Assembly: GCA_003232445.1 (NCBI GenBank)
Contig: QIJM01000605.1
Location: 1 to 11,379 of the forward strand
Source of the DNA: Paraglaciecola arctica
Lineage (GTDB): Bacteria > Pseudomonadota > Gammaproteobacteria > Enterobacterales > Alteromonadaceae
DNA length: 11,379 bases
Reading direction: 5' to 3'
Under the pieces are notes generated by a model that saw only the letters and a list, made by a program, of their open reading frames with translations, was not told the origin of the DNA and did not search any database. Positions 1-6,149 of the stretch are shown piece by piece. The first letter of the stretch is position 1. Every line of letters begins with the position of its first letter. The position numbers were made by a program, and so were the translations under genes.

Positions 1-86
1 AAGACCTGAATTACAAACCAGAAACAACCGTAGAAACCGGCATCAAAAACTTCGTAAACTGGTATCATAACTATTATAAAACGTAA
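1..86 (+). CDS. NAD-dependent nucleotide-sugar epimerase, C-terminal end only (UDP-glucuronate 4-epimerase-like)
   Basis: The first 86 bases are the 3' end of a plus-strand gene whose body lies left of the window. The reading frame starts at base 3 and stops at TAA 84-86. About 27 residues are visible, including NYKPETTVETGIKNFVNWY. The pattern of a short KP-turn, then a G-I-x-x-F-V-x-W-Y helix and a tyrosine-rich end is typical of the C-terminus of short-chain dehydrogenase-type epimerases of the CapI/UDP-glucuronate 4-epimerase group. No catalytic residue is inside the window, so substrate cannot be told. It converges on galE, from which it is separated by a REP pair. Assignment rests only on this tail; a dTDP-glucose dehydratase or another epimerase is possible. 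Confidence 0.6.
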   Translation, partial: DLNYKPETTVETGIKNFVNWYHNYYKT

Positions 87-98
87 CTATTCTAAAAC

Positions 99-130
99 GT
101 AGCCCGGACTTCGCGCAGCGAACGCCGGGG
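99..130 (+). repeat. REP-like palindromic element, copy 1
   Basis: A GTAG head is followed by arms CCCGGACTTCGC and GCGAACGCCGGG around a GCA loop, making a 12-bp stem with a two-base internal mismatch. This head-plus-imperfect-hairpin layout is that of REP elements mobilised by RAYT (TnpA-REP) proteins. It faces copy 2 at 219-249, so the two form a REPIN-like pair with 88 bases between them. It lies just after the stop of the partial epimerase gene. Confidence 0.8.
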
Positions 131-218
131 CACAAACAGGGGAACAATCGCGAAGTAGGATATGCCAGACGTACCATCGGTAGGGTTTTGGTTGAATTTA
201 AAATAATGATTCTTTTTT

Positions 219-249
219 CCCGGCGTTCGCTGCGCGAAGTCCGGGCTAC
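219..249 (-). repeat. REP-like palindromic element, copy 2 (inverted)
   Basis: Reverse-complement copy of the element at 99-130, with the same GCA loop and the GTAG head at its right end. The head sits 20 bases from the galE stop codon. Copies 1 and 2 are oppositely oriented and sit between convergent genes, the usual place for REPINs, where the hairpins may also damp read-through. No T-run follows on the relevant strand, so it is not a classical terminator. Confidence 0.8.
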
Positions 250-269
250 TTGAAATAGTACGTTGGAAA

Positions 270-1253
270 TTAATTGGGCCAGTTGTGGTTGAGCTCCCAT
301 TGCCATGCGTGTTCTATTATTTTCTCTAGTTGGTTAAACTTTGCCTGCCAGCCTAAGACCTCACTGGCTTTTTTAGCGTCAGCAACCAACACCGCCGGGT
401 CTCCTTGACGGCGCTCGCTGTCGACGACTTCAAAGTTTTTTTGCGTCACTTGACTGGTTTTATCAATCACCTCTCGGACACTGAATCCGTTGCCGTTACC
501 CAAATTAAACTGGTTGCTTTGCTGGTTTTCACGCAAATACGCCAGCGCCAGTAAATGGGCGTCACACAGATCACTGATATGAATATAATCCCTGACGCAA
601 GTCCCATCTTCGGTTTCATAATCACTACCATAAATATAAATCTGTTTGCGCCGCCGGGAAGCCGCTTGCAAGACCAAGGGGATTAAGTGCGTCTCTGGAT
701 TATGACGCTCGCCAAGTTGGCCTTCGGGATCAGCACCGGCTGCATTAAAATAACGCAAGCATACCGACTTTAAACCATGAGCATGGTCAAAATCCTCAAG
801 CATCTGCTCGACCATCAGTTTACTCTTGCCGTAAGGGTTTATCGGTTTTTTAGGGTGGTTTTCGTCAATCGGTGTATACTCAGGCTGACCGAAAATAGCC
901 GCCGTGGACGAGAATATAAAGTGCTTGACCTTATGCACCACCATTGTATTTAGAAGACTTAATGTATTGGCAACATTATTCTGATAATATTTTCCAGGGC
1001 GCTCAACCGACTCACCGACTTCAATGCATGACGCAAAATGCATGACGGCAGCAAACTGATTTTCTGCGAATAGATTATCCAGTGCTATTTTATCTTCCAG
1101 ATCAGCCTGCACAAAACACCCGCCAACTACTGCATCGCGGTGACCGGATGATAAATTATCCAATACGGTGACATCAAAGTGACGGCCAAGCAACAGCTTG
1201 ACCATATGCGAACCGATATAACCGGCTCCACCAACTACGAGTATACTTGTCAT
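270..1253 (-). CDS. galE: UDP-glucose 4-epimerase
   Basis: Interconverts UDP-glucose and UDP-galactose in the cytoplasm using tightly bound NAD, feeding galactose into surface polysaccharides or the Leloir pathway. The 327-residue protein is an extended short-chain dehydrogenase of normal GalE length. Visible features are the NAD-binding GGAGYIGSH at 8-16, the LDNLSSGH turn at 31-38, SST at 115-117, the catalytic Y141-x3-K145 pair, RYFNAAGA at 167-174, the HLIPLVLQAA stretch at 190-199 and the substrate-loop RDYIH at 221-225. The SSTAAIFG form at 115-122 resembles the Bacillus-type GalE branch. The ATG at 1251-1253 is supported by an AAAGGA-like ribosome site about 7 bases upstream. It follows an unrecognised reading-frame fragment by 1 base, so the two were probably co-transcribed. 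The family call is secure; substrate breadth (UDP-GlcNAc as well) cannot be read from sequence alone. Confidence 0.93.
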   Translation of the reverse strand: MTSILVVGGAGYIGSHMVKLLLGRHFDVTVLDNLSSGHRDAVVGGCFVQADLEDKIALDNLFAENQFAAVMHFASCIEVGESVERPGKYYQNNVANTLSLLNTMVVHKVKHFIFSSTAAIFGQPEYTPIDENHPKKPINPYGKSKLMVEQMLEDFDHAHGLKSVCLRYFNAAGADPEGQLGERHNPETHLIPLVLQAASRRRKQIYIYGSDYETEDGTCVRDYIHISDLCDAHLLALAYLRENQQSNQFNLGNGNGFSVREVIDKTSQVTQKNFEVVDSERRQGDPAVLVADAKKASEVLGWQAKFNQLEKIIEHAWQWELNHNWPN

Positions 1254-1254
1254 A

Positions 1255-1452
1255 CTATTCCTTTCTCACGCTGCCCAAATCCGATAAAATTAAAATGGTA
1301 AAATTCACATAGCCGTAAACTGAATTATCATTTCCAACGACAAAAGTAGTCCTCTTGCCACGTATTCTTTGCGCATTAACAATATAGACATAATTTCCGC
1401 CGCGTTCGCCTATTATATTTTTTAAATTATTTTCGGTTTTAATATGGTGATT
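1255..1452 (-). pseudogene. 5'-truncated reading frame of unknown function, upstream of galE
   Basis: A 65-codon open stretch without a usable ATG ends at TAG 1255-1257, one base before the galE start. The encoded sequence looks like real protein rather than random translation: it contains IIGERGGNYVYIVNAQRI, then FVVGNDNSVYGYVNF and an ILILSD stretch. A TAA closes the frame at 1453-1455. Just upstream in another frame is a short ATG-started stretch (about 22 codons, near 1430-1500) that could be the displaced N-terminal part of the same gene. I do not recognise the family. Most likely it is the remaining C-terminal part of a gene once in operon with galE; a short gene using a non-ATG start is the alternative. 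Confidence 0.4.
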
Positions 1453-1918
1453 TTATATTGGAAGATAACAAAAGACTTGGCAAGACGCTAGCTCTAGAAT
1501 CGGACATTATGTATATTTAGATTCGAGAAGAATAAAAGCCTTTTCCTCAGAAGTCCAGGATTATTGATCTGTCAGCAGGGTTATTTTTTCCTCAAATCAC
1601 GGTGGTAGTGTGCATGAATCCGCTTTTTTTACTCTTTTGACATTTTAGGCGAACTAATATCATGATCTACTGATTTTTTCAAATATGGAACTAGATTTCG
1701 TGGCCTTTATAAGCGACTTTTTTTGTGATTATTTTGAGTGCGGGTCCCGGCGTTCGCTTCGCGAAGTCCGGGCTACTGCTTATCCCCGTATTGCAACAGA
1801 TAATTATTTAACAAGCCCTAGTCCAGAAGAAAAATGTATTAGCGTAATGTATTTAGTGGGTATCTAGCTATATAACCCTCTTTTTTTATCAATTTTCAAT
1901 CACATTTTAGTCGCTCAC
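1453..1918. other. Gene-poor spacer with one REP copy
   Basis: This 466-base AT-rich stretch has no convincing gene. The only open frame of any length, a plus-strand frame at 1685-1867, reads straight through the REP element at 1746-1776 and has no recognisable protein features. A TTGACA-like hexamer lies at 1637-1642 but lacks a properly spaced -10 box. Confidence 0.6.
1746..1776 (-). repeat. REP-like palindromic element, copy 3
   Basis: Minus-orientation copy of the same element, with the GTAG head at the right end and loop TTC instead of TGC as read on the plus strand. The stem arms are identical to the other copies. It stands alone, with no partner within several hundred bases. Confidence 0.8.
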
Positions 1919-2533
1919 TTAAATAAACAAACTAACATCGGATGTTTGAGCGGTTGGTAAAAATGAAGCGGCGCCAACCCAATCCTGTACTTCGGGTAGA
2001 AAATCAGTTTTTTTCCAACCAAACAAATCGACTGTCATTTGACAGGCAATCATTTTAACATCCCCCTCTAAGCACGCAGACCTTAGTTCTTCGATGGGCG
2101 CTACACCCTTATCGCGCATTGTTTTTTTCATAAGCGCGGTTGCCAGATTTTCGAACCCAGGCACATTGCCCATGACGGCGTTGGGTATTTTCCAATTAAT
2201 ACCTTTAAACCACTCAGGCCCGAACGGCATCTTCATTGGCATTGCCGGATTACCCAATGGACTTATTTTAAGATCACCTAAATCTTTTTTAAGTAAGGTA
2301 AGACCGTAAAAAGTAAAAAATATAGAAACATCCCATCCAAGCGCAGACGCAGATGAAGCCAGAATAAACGGAGGATAAGCCCAATCCAGCGTTCCCTTTG
2401 TCACCACTAATGACATAGACGGCGTTTTTTCCGCTTCGCGTTTCTCATAACACTCGGTAAATTTTTCTTCAAACCAAACATCCAAATCTGCCGGTAATTG
2501 CTGTGGCATTTTTTTTAGCACATCGGGGCTCAT
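1919..2533 (-). CDS. DsrE/DsrF-like (DsrE2) family protein
   Basis: This is a 204-residue cytoplasmic protein of the DsrE2 group, relatives of the DsrE/TusD sulfur-transfer proteins often found with sulfurtransferases. An N-terminal stretch (1-39) rich in charged residues and with a Cys at 28 precedes the DsrE-like fold. Diagnostic stretches are SLVVTKGTLDWAYPPFILAS at 41-60, VSIFFTFYGL at 69-78, SPLGNPAMPMKMPFGPEW at 91-108, and MIACQMTVDLFG at 161-172. Cys164 in the last one is the conserved candidate sulfur-carrying cysteine. The ATG at 2531-2533 has an AGGAG ribosome site 8 bases upstream. The role in sulfur relay is inferred from the family; no other sulfur genes are visible nearby. An inverted repeat and a direct repeat upstream suggest it is regulated, perhaps formerly by the ruined TetR gene that faces it. 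Confidence 0.85.
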   Translation of the reverse strand: MSPDVLKKMPQQLPADLDVWFEEKFTECYEKREAEKTPSMSLVVTKGTLDWAYPPFILASSASALGWDVSIFFTFYGLTLLKKDLGDLKISPLGNPAMPMKMPFGPEWFKGINWKIPNAVMGNVPGFENLATALMKKTMRDKGVAPIEELRSACLEGDVKMIACQMTVDLFGWKKTDFLPEVQDWVGAASFLPTAQTSDVSLFI

Positions 2534-2560
2534 AATAGGTACTCCTAAGTTACTATTTTC

Positions 2561-2578
2561 CGAGTTAAAAATAACTCG
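2561..2578. promoter_or_regulatory. Perfect 7-bp inverted repeat upstream of the DsrE2 gene, candidate operator
   Basis: CGAGTTA at 2561-2567 and TAACTCG at 2572-2578 are exact reverse complements separated by AAAA. The site ends 28 bases before the DsrE2 ATG and overlaps the expected 5' leader or promoter. Size and symmetry suit a dimeric repressor such as a TetR protein. As RNA it could also form a hairpin near the ribosome site. Confidence 0.5.
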
Positions 2579-2636
2579 ATCCTAAAATTAATCTTGATTA
2601 ACTTAATTCTCAAAGCAATATTGTACCGTTCAGTAT

Positions 2637-2668
2637 AGTATTAATATCGACCGCATGCAGTATTAATA
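2637..2668. repeat. Direct repeat AGTATTAATA x2, 22-bp period
   Basis: AGTATTAATA occurs at 2637-2646 and exactly again at 2659-2668. The 22-base period is two helical turns, so both copies face the same side of DNA, as expected for a pair of regulator-binding half sites. It lies in the divergent region between the DsrE2 gene and the TetR remnant. AT-rich composition makes a chance match possible. Confidence 0.4.
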
Positions 2669-2717
2669 AAATAACTAACGATGTATGTACCTTTACACAC
2701 ATTAAAATCACCTAGAG

Positions 2718-3023
2718 ATATATTCAACAAAAACTGATAACGATACTAACAAAGTGCTTTAACCGGCAATGCACACTTTTTAGACGCAAGGATATCGCGG
2801 CACCTCATTAAATGACCTGGAATCATCAATGCAACTCACACGAACCAGCATTTACAATGCCTTTGGTAATAAACGCCAGCTATTCAAACGGGTTATTGAG
2901 TATTATCAACAATCAGTTTTATCAGAAGTATTTGCACTCGTCGAAAACGCTAATAGTTTTCGCGAGGGCATTAACGATTTACTTAGAGCTGTCATTGAGC
3001 TTCATTTTCGAGAAATGCCTTAA
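2718..3023 (+). pseudogene. TetR/AcrR-family repressor, broken by stop codons and truncated
   Basis: One continuous plus-strand frame gives an N-terminal TetR DNA-binding domain: NKVL, stop, PAMHTF, stop, then GYRGTSLNDLESSM and TRTSIYNAFGNKRQLF. The GYxGTSLNDL and SxYNAFGNKRxLF patterns are hallmark parts of the TetR helix-turn-helix. Stops are TAA 2760-2762 and TAG 2781-2783; the latter sits where family members usually have Trp, so TGG to TAG is a likely change. ATA at 2718-2720 may be a dead start. The frame then stops at 3021-3023, about 75 codons after the helix-turn-helix, so most of the ligand-binding domain is gone. An ATG inside the domain at 2829 opens a 64-codon piece that would lack the first two helices. 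It faces the DsrE2 gene, its likely former target. Confidence 0.75.
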
Positions 3024-3253
3024 GCAAGGTAAGTACAAACATCGATAAATTATTGTAAAATAAATTTCAGATTTAGATACTAACCGGTCAACTGACTTAT
3101 TACTTGTTAATCAAATTTATTCGGATTTTCTGATATTCCGCTGAGCAAGTTTTTCCAGGTCTCTATTGGTCAATAGAAGCCGCTACCGCCATAGAACGGA
3201 TTCAAAATTTTAAATCATATATTCCCGTTGAGATCGCACCAGTATCCAATTTA

Positions 3254-3285
3254 GTAGCCCGGACTTCGCGAAGCGAACGCCGGGG
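3254..3285 (+). repeat. REP-like palindromic element, copy 4
   Basis: Plus-orientation copy with GTAG head and the same 12-base arms; the loop is GAA, as in copy 3, while copies 1 and 2 have GCA. The change lies only in the loop, so the stem is conserved in all four copies. Confidence 0.8.
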
Positions 3286-3376
3286 AACAAACATCATATT
3301 CTTCTAAGTCCTAATTAAATATCAACTACTATAAGCATCAATAGTTACTCATATAGCCATAGCACTCAGTCCTAAA

Positions 3377-3417
3377 ATAAATAAAAACAAATCCGAATAT
3401 ACCTATTTTAATATTCG
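3377..3417 (-). terminator. Candidate intrinsic terminator of the alcohol dehydrogenase gene
   Basis: On the minus strand, CGAATAT and ATATTCG form a perfect 7-bp stem with a 10-base loop (plus-strand arms 3394-3400 and 3411-3417). It is followed by a T-rich run containing GTTTTTATTT. It begins 7 bases after the dehydrogenase stop codon. The stem is AT-rich, so termination may be weak. Confidence 0.45.
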
Positions 3418-3423
3418 ACAACA

Positions 3424-4422
3424 CTAGCTCAAAACGATCCGGTAACGGATATTCCCTGCCTCCAAATTCTCCAAAGCCTCATTGACCTGGTCAAGCCGGT
3501 AGTTTTCAACCACCGGGTTTATGTTATGCCGAACGGCAAACGCCAGCATGTTAGCAATGTTTGCCGGACTGCCAACTGGCGATCCTGAAATGGAACGCTG
3601 CCCCATGATCAATGGCATGACACCTAAGTCCAACGGATCCAGTGTCGCCCCAACAAAATGGAGACGACCCTTAGGCCGCAGAGTCGCGACATAGGCGTTC
3701 CAATCAAGCTTGACATTAACGGTGGAGAGAAGAAGATCAAACTGTCCAGCGGCGGCTTCGATTTCCGTTATGTTACGCGAATTAATCGTATGATGAGCGC
3801 CCATTGTCAGGGCCTCTGCCTTTTTCGAGTCATTAGAGGTAAAGGCAGTGACCTCGCATCCCCAGGCATTCAAAAACTGCAAAGCAATATGGCCCAGACC
3901 ACCAACACCAATAACGCCCACCTTATCGCTTGGCTTAACATCAAATTGAACGAGTGGGTTATAAACCGTGATGCCCCCGCAGAAAAGCGGCCCTGCCGCT
4001 TGCATGTCCATAGCATCAGGAAGGGCAACAACACTGGCTGCTTGCGCGCGCACCTTGTCTGCAAACCCACCATGACGCCCAATAATAGTTCCTTGTGACT
4101 GGGCGCATAAATTATGATCACCATCAAGACAACTATGACAAGTCATACAGTAGCCCGCATGCCAGCCAAGCCCAACACGTTGGCCTATCTTAAAATTTGT
4201 TACCTGCTCACCAACGATAGCAATAGTACCCACGACCTCATGGCCAGGTACCAGGGGATATTCGCTGAAACCCCAATCGTTATTGATCATACTCAAATCG
4301 CTGTGGCAAATCCCGCAATGCTCAACGTCAATTTCCACGTCGTCTATGCCGAGTACACCAGGATCATATTCAAATGGCTTGAGTTTTCCACCGGGTTCAA
4401 ATGCTGCGTATGCTTTAATCAT
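3424..4422 (-). CDS. Zinc-dependent NADP-type alcohol dehydrogenase (YahK/cinnamyl alcohol dehydrogenase-like)
   Basis: A cytoplasmic medium-chain dehydrogenase/reductase, 332 residues, expected to interconvert aldehydes and primary alcohols. Probable catalytic zinc ligands are Cys39 in GICHSD (37-42), His61 in GHE (60-62) and Cys148 in FCGGITVY (147-154). The structural zinc site is Cys92, 95, 98 and 106. The Rossmann loop is GVGGLGH at 172-178. Small polar residues after the second strand (AFTSNDSKKAEAL at 193-205) resemble NADP(H)-using members such as YahK and plant cinnamyl alcohol dehydrogenases, so the physiological direction is probably aldehyde reduction. The start at 4420-4422 has only a purine-rich AAAGAG upstream. 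It is divergent from an AraC-type gene across 192 bases, which likely controls it. Family secure; substrate unknown. Confidence 0.92.
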   Translation of the reverse strand: MIKAYAAFEPGGKLKPFEYDPGVLGIDDVEIDVEHCGICHSDLSMINNDWGFSEYPLVPGHEVVGTIAIVGEQVTNFKIGQRVGLGWHAGYCMTCHSCLDGDHNLCAQSQGTIIGRHGGFADKVRAQAASVVALPDAMDMQAAGPLFCGGITVYNPLVQFDVKPSDKVGVIGVGGLGHIALQFLNAWGCEVTAFTSNDSKKAEALTMGAHHTINSRNITEIEAAAGQFDLLLSTVNVKLDWNAYVATLRPKGRLHFVGATLDPLDLGVMPLIMGQRSISGSPVGSPANIANMLAFAVRHNINPVVENYRLDQVNEALENLEAGNIRYRIVLS

Positions 4423-4614
4423 GCTGTCTCTTTCTCCCTTTTCATTTTGACTGCCTTGCTCTCTATGTGAACTACTGTACTACCGAAGACAATCATAGGG
4501 AACATCTGATTCTATCAATTACTTGCCTAATTATACTTGAGTGGATATATTTATTTGCATTTATAATATTAAACACGCTTAATACTCGCAACAGTAAGAA
4601 AAAAGGAAATACAC
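4423..4614. promoter_or_regulatory. Divergent control region between alcohol dehydrogenase and AraC-type regulator
   Basis: Plus strand, toward the regulator: TTGAGT 4537-4542 and TATAAT 4562-4567 with a long 19-base spacer, followed by an AAGGA ribosome site at 4603-4607, 7 bases before the ATG. Minus strand, toward the dehydrogenase: TATAAT at 4530-4535 or TATGAT at 4492-4497, neither with a good -35 box, as expected for a promoter that needs an activator. ACTTG occurs twice, at 4521 and 4535. Promoter positions are guesses from consensus only. Confidence 0.4.
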
Positions 4615-5496
4615 ATGTCAGCAATGGTACAACTCCTGGAGCAAATGAATTTGCCGCAAGGATTTTCGGAATCACGCCTACAGGGGGTCCGTTTCTTCAA
4701 ATCACTTGAACACCTTCCACCCTACCCACTCATTTATGAACCGGGAATTGTTATCATTGCACAAGGCAAGAAGGTTGGTTACCTCGGAGACCAAGTTTTT
4801 CATTATGACGCCAATAACTACCTGGTACTGTCAGTTGCCATCCCCTTTTATTGTGAAACCTTCGCCAGCCCAGAACACCCCTTACTGGGCATCTATGTTG
4901 ATGTCGACATGCTGCAATTGCTCGAACTGGTCTCCCAGTTACAACCACACCCCCGGCCTTGCGATGACGATAAGACATCGCTACCCCAAGGTTTAGGCCC
5001 CGCCACCCTGGATGACGATATGGCTGACGCCACCGTGCGGTTACTCAAGTGTCTGCAATCAGACGTGGAAACACGTGTATTAGGTAGCGGATTGATACGC
5101 GAGATTCTTTTCCGCGCGCTCTGCGGTACTCAAGCACCAATGCTGCGTACGTTAGTTAGACACAACGGTAATATTGCCCGCATCTCACGCGCCTTGAAAA
5201 CGATTCGCAGTGACTATGCCAGCAAATTAAACATAGAACAGCTTGCCGGCCAGGCCGATATGAGCGTATCCGCGTTTCACAGGGCATTCAAAGAAGTGAC
5301 CTCTGACTCACCGATGCAATACTTAAAAAAAATCAGGCTGTACAAAGCACGTGACTTTATCATGCAGGAAGAGATCAAGACCTATGTCGCAGCCGACAAA
5401 GTAGGCTACGAAAGTGTCTCACAATTTAGCCGTGAATTTAAACGTTACTTTGGCAAAAGTCCCGGGGAATTCATTAAAGAGTTACGCACGAGATAA
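4615..5496 (+). CDS. AraC-family transcriptional regulator with AraC_N domain (YqhC-like)
   Basis: A 293-residue DNA-binding regulator. Residues about 20-170 match the AraC_N type sensor domain (e.g. YEPGIVIIAQGKKVGYLGDQ at 41-60 and YLVLSVAIPFYCE at 69-81). The C-terminal part holds two helix-turn-helix units: LNIEQLAGQADMSVSAFHRA near 205-224 and VAADKVGYESVSQFSREFKR near 258-277, ending in the FGKSPGEF signature. In E. coli, YqhC of this domain type activates the neighbouring aldehyde reductase yqhD in response to reactive aldehydes; the same divergent arrangement with an alcohol dehydrogenase here suggests an equivalent circuit, by inference. Cys80, Cys116, Cys146 and Cys170 are present, and any could be a redox or electrophile sensor, though none is proven. 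The start is supported by a good ribosome site. Family secure. Confidence 0.9.
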   Translation: MSAMVQLLEQMNLPQGFSESRLQGVRFFKSLEHLPPYPLIYEPGIVIIAQGKKVGYLGDQVFHYDANNYLVLSVAIPFYCETFASPEHPLLGIYVDVDMLQLLELVSQLQPHPRPCDDDKTSLPQGLGPATLDDDMADATVRLLKCLQSDVETRVLGSGLIREILFRALCGTQAPMLRTLVRHNGNIARISRALKTIRSDYASKLNIEQLAGQADMSVSAFHRAFKEVTSDSPMQYLKKIRLYKARDFIMQEEIKTYVAADKVGYESVSQFSREFKRYFGKSPGEFIKELRTR

Positions 5497-5499
5497 TTA

Positions 5500-5521
5500 A
5501 TATGCAAAACAGGTTTTGTGC
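5500..5521. terminator. Weak hairpin between convergent genes
   Basis: GCAAAA and TTTTGTG pair around a CAGG loop just after the AraC-gene stop. The stem is short, includes G-T pairs and is not followed by a clear T-run on either strand. It may help stop transcription from both sides but evidence is thin. Confidence 0.2.
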
Positions 5522-5539
5522 GTCGGTTTGAATGGTATA

Positions 5540-5896
5540 TTATGCCAGGCTTTTCTCTACACGTGATATTTTTGATCTTATTATTACCCAACACCAAGCC
5601 AGTATAATACAAACAATAACGTAAAAAATGATCAAGCTGATATAATCAAACACACCAATAACACCGTAATAATGATAACTCAATTCAGCGCCTGGTATCT
5701 CTGCAAACCAACGACGAATCATTATCGCTGGTTGAATCAACACCTCTAAAACCCATGGTGCCAATCTGCTTAAACCAGCATTCGTTGACTCAACAATGTA
5801 CGAGAAACCAATTAAAACCACCACGGCTCCACAGAAAGCGACAAATAACTTTAGCCCGCTTGTTATAACTGTTAACACTCTTTGATCGCTTATCAT
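5540..5896 (-). CDS. Small membrane protein of unknown function
   Basis: A 118-residue protein with two clear hydrophobic segments, about 14-35 (LKLFVAFCGAVVVLIGFSYI) and about 84-107 (DYISLIIFYVIVCIILAWCW). They are joined by an approximately 48-residue loop with amphipathic and aromatic character, and the protein ends in a basic tail (RSKISRVEKS). Positive charges before segment 1 are few (one Arg, one Lys) and those after segment 2 are many, so both ends probably lie in the cytoplasm. I do not recognise the family. The ATG at 5894-5896 has only an AAAAG stretch ahead of it, a poor ribosome site; the next Met is residue 59, so no better start exists. It begins 13 bases after the stop of the ruined VOC gene and may have been its operon partner. 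The clean two-helix pattern argues that it is real. Confidence 0.6.
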   Translation of the reverse strand: MISDQRVLTVITSGLKLFVAFCGAVVVLIGFSYIVESTNAGLSRLAPWVLEVLIQPAIMIRRWFAEIPGAELSYHYYGVIGVFDYISLIIFYVIVCIILAWCWVIIRSKISRVEKSLA

Positions 5897-5909
5897 CTTT
5901 TATGCTACG

Positions 5910-6149
5910 TTATAGCGTCCATGGTGGATGTTTTCTATTTTTACCTGCAAAATATAAACAAACTTGATTACCCGATGGATCTCTTAAGTAAGATTCAACC
6001 CATAACCATTCTTGCTTTTTTGGTTTAGTTTCAAGCTTAATACCTTTTTCTTCTAATTAAACAGTCACTGCTTAAGGCTTAAAGGATGACAACCCAATAG
6101 CAATTAAATCTGCATTAACAAAATGCAAGCACTTCGCTTCATTGGGTGC
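5910..6149 (-). pseudogene. VOC-superfamily (glyoxalase/bleomycin-resistance-like) gene, decayed
   Basis: A single minus-strand frame ending at TAA 5910-5912 encodes the C-terminal part of a VOC protein: LEEKGIKLETKPKKQEW, then YLRDPSGNQVCLYFAG and NRKHPPW. The RDPxGNxxxLY motif carries the usual metal-ligand region of glyoxalase-fold enzymes, and the PPW end is common in one VOC subgroup. Upstream the same frame is interrupted by TAA at 6057-6059 and TAA at 6072-6074, then continues as FVNADLIAIGLSSFKP and closes at TAA 6153-6155. No N-terminal metal-binding half was found. The in-frame stops and missing half mark it as a pseudogene. The upstream part of the assignment is less certain than the last 50 codons. 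Confidence 0.65.

Larger units (their letters stand above)
3024..3423. other. Spacer with an unassigned reading-frame remnant, a REP copy and a terminator-like site
   Basis: No intact gene. A plus-strand frame open from 3134 to 3307 without a plausible start reads VFPGLYWSIEAATAIERI and then NFKSYIPVEIAPVSNL before running into the REP element at 3254-3285, which supplies its last codons. The non-REP part looks protein-like but I do not recognise a family. It may be a remnant of a gene whose 3' end was overwritten by the REP. An inverted repeat near 3394-3417 is described separately. Confidence 0.45.

Noticed and set aside
43..306. Minus-strand frame of 87 codons
   Set aside because: It overlaps galE, the REP pair and the epimerase tail; its arginine/serine-rich part is only a translation of the REP hairpin.
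1637..1660. TTGACA with a nearby TAATAT as a promoter
   Set aside because: The spacer is only 12 bases, too short for a sigma-70 promoter, and no plus-strand gene follows.
1685..1867. Plus-strand frame of 60 codons
   Set aside because: Reads through REP copy 3, has no ribosome site and no protein-like features outside the repeat.
3658..4470. Several plus-strand frames opposite the alcohol dehydrogenase gene
   Set aside because: They are antisense shadows of a well-supported dehydrogenase with all zinc ligands in place.
4467..4996. Frames overlapping the AraC-type gene start and control region
   Set aside because: No family features; the AraC frame has both domains and a good ribosome site.
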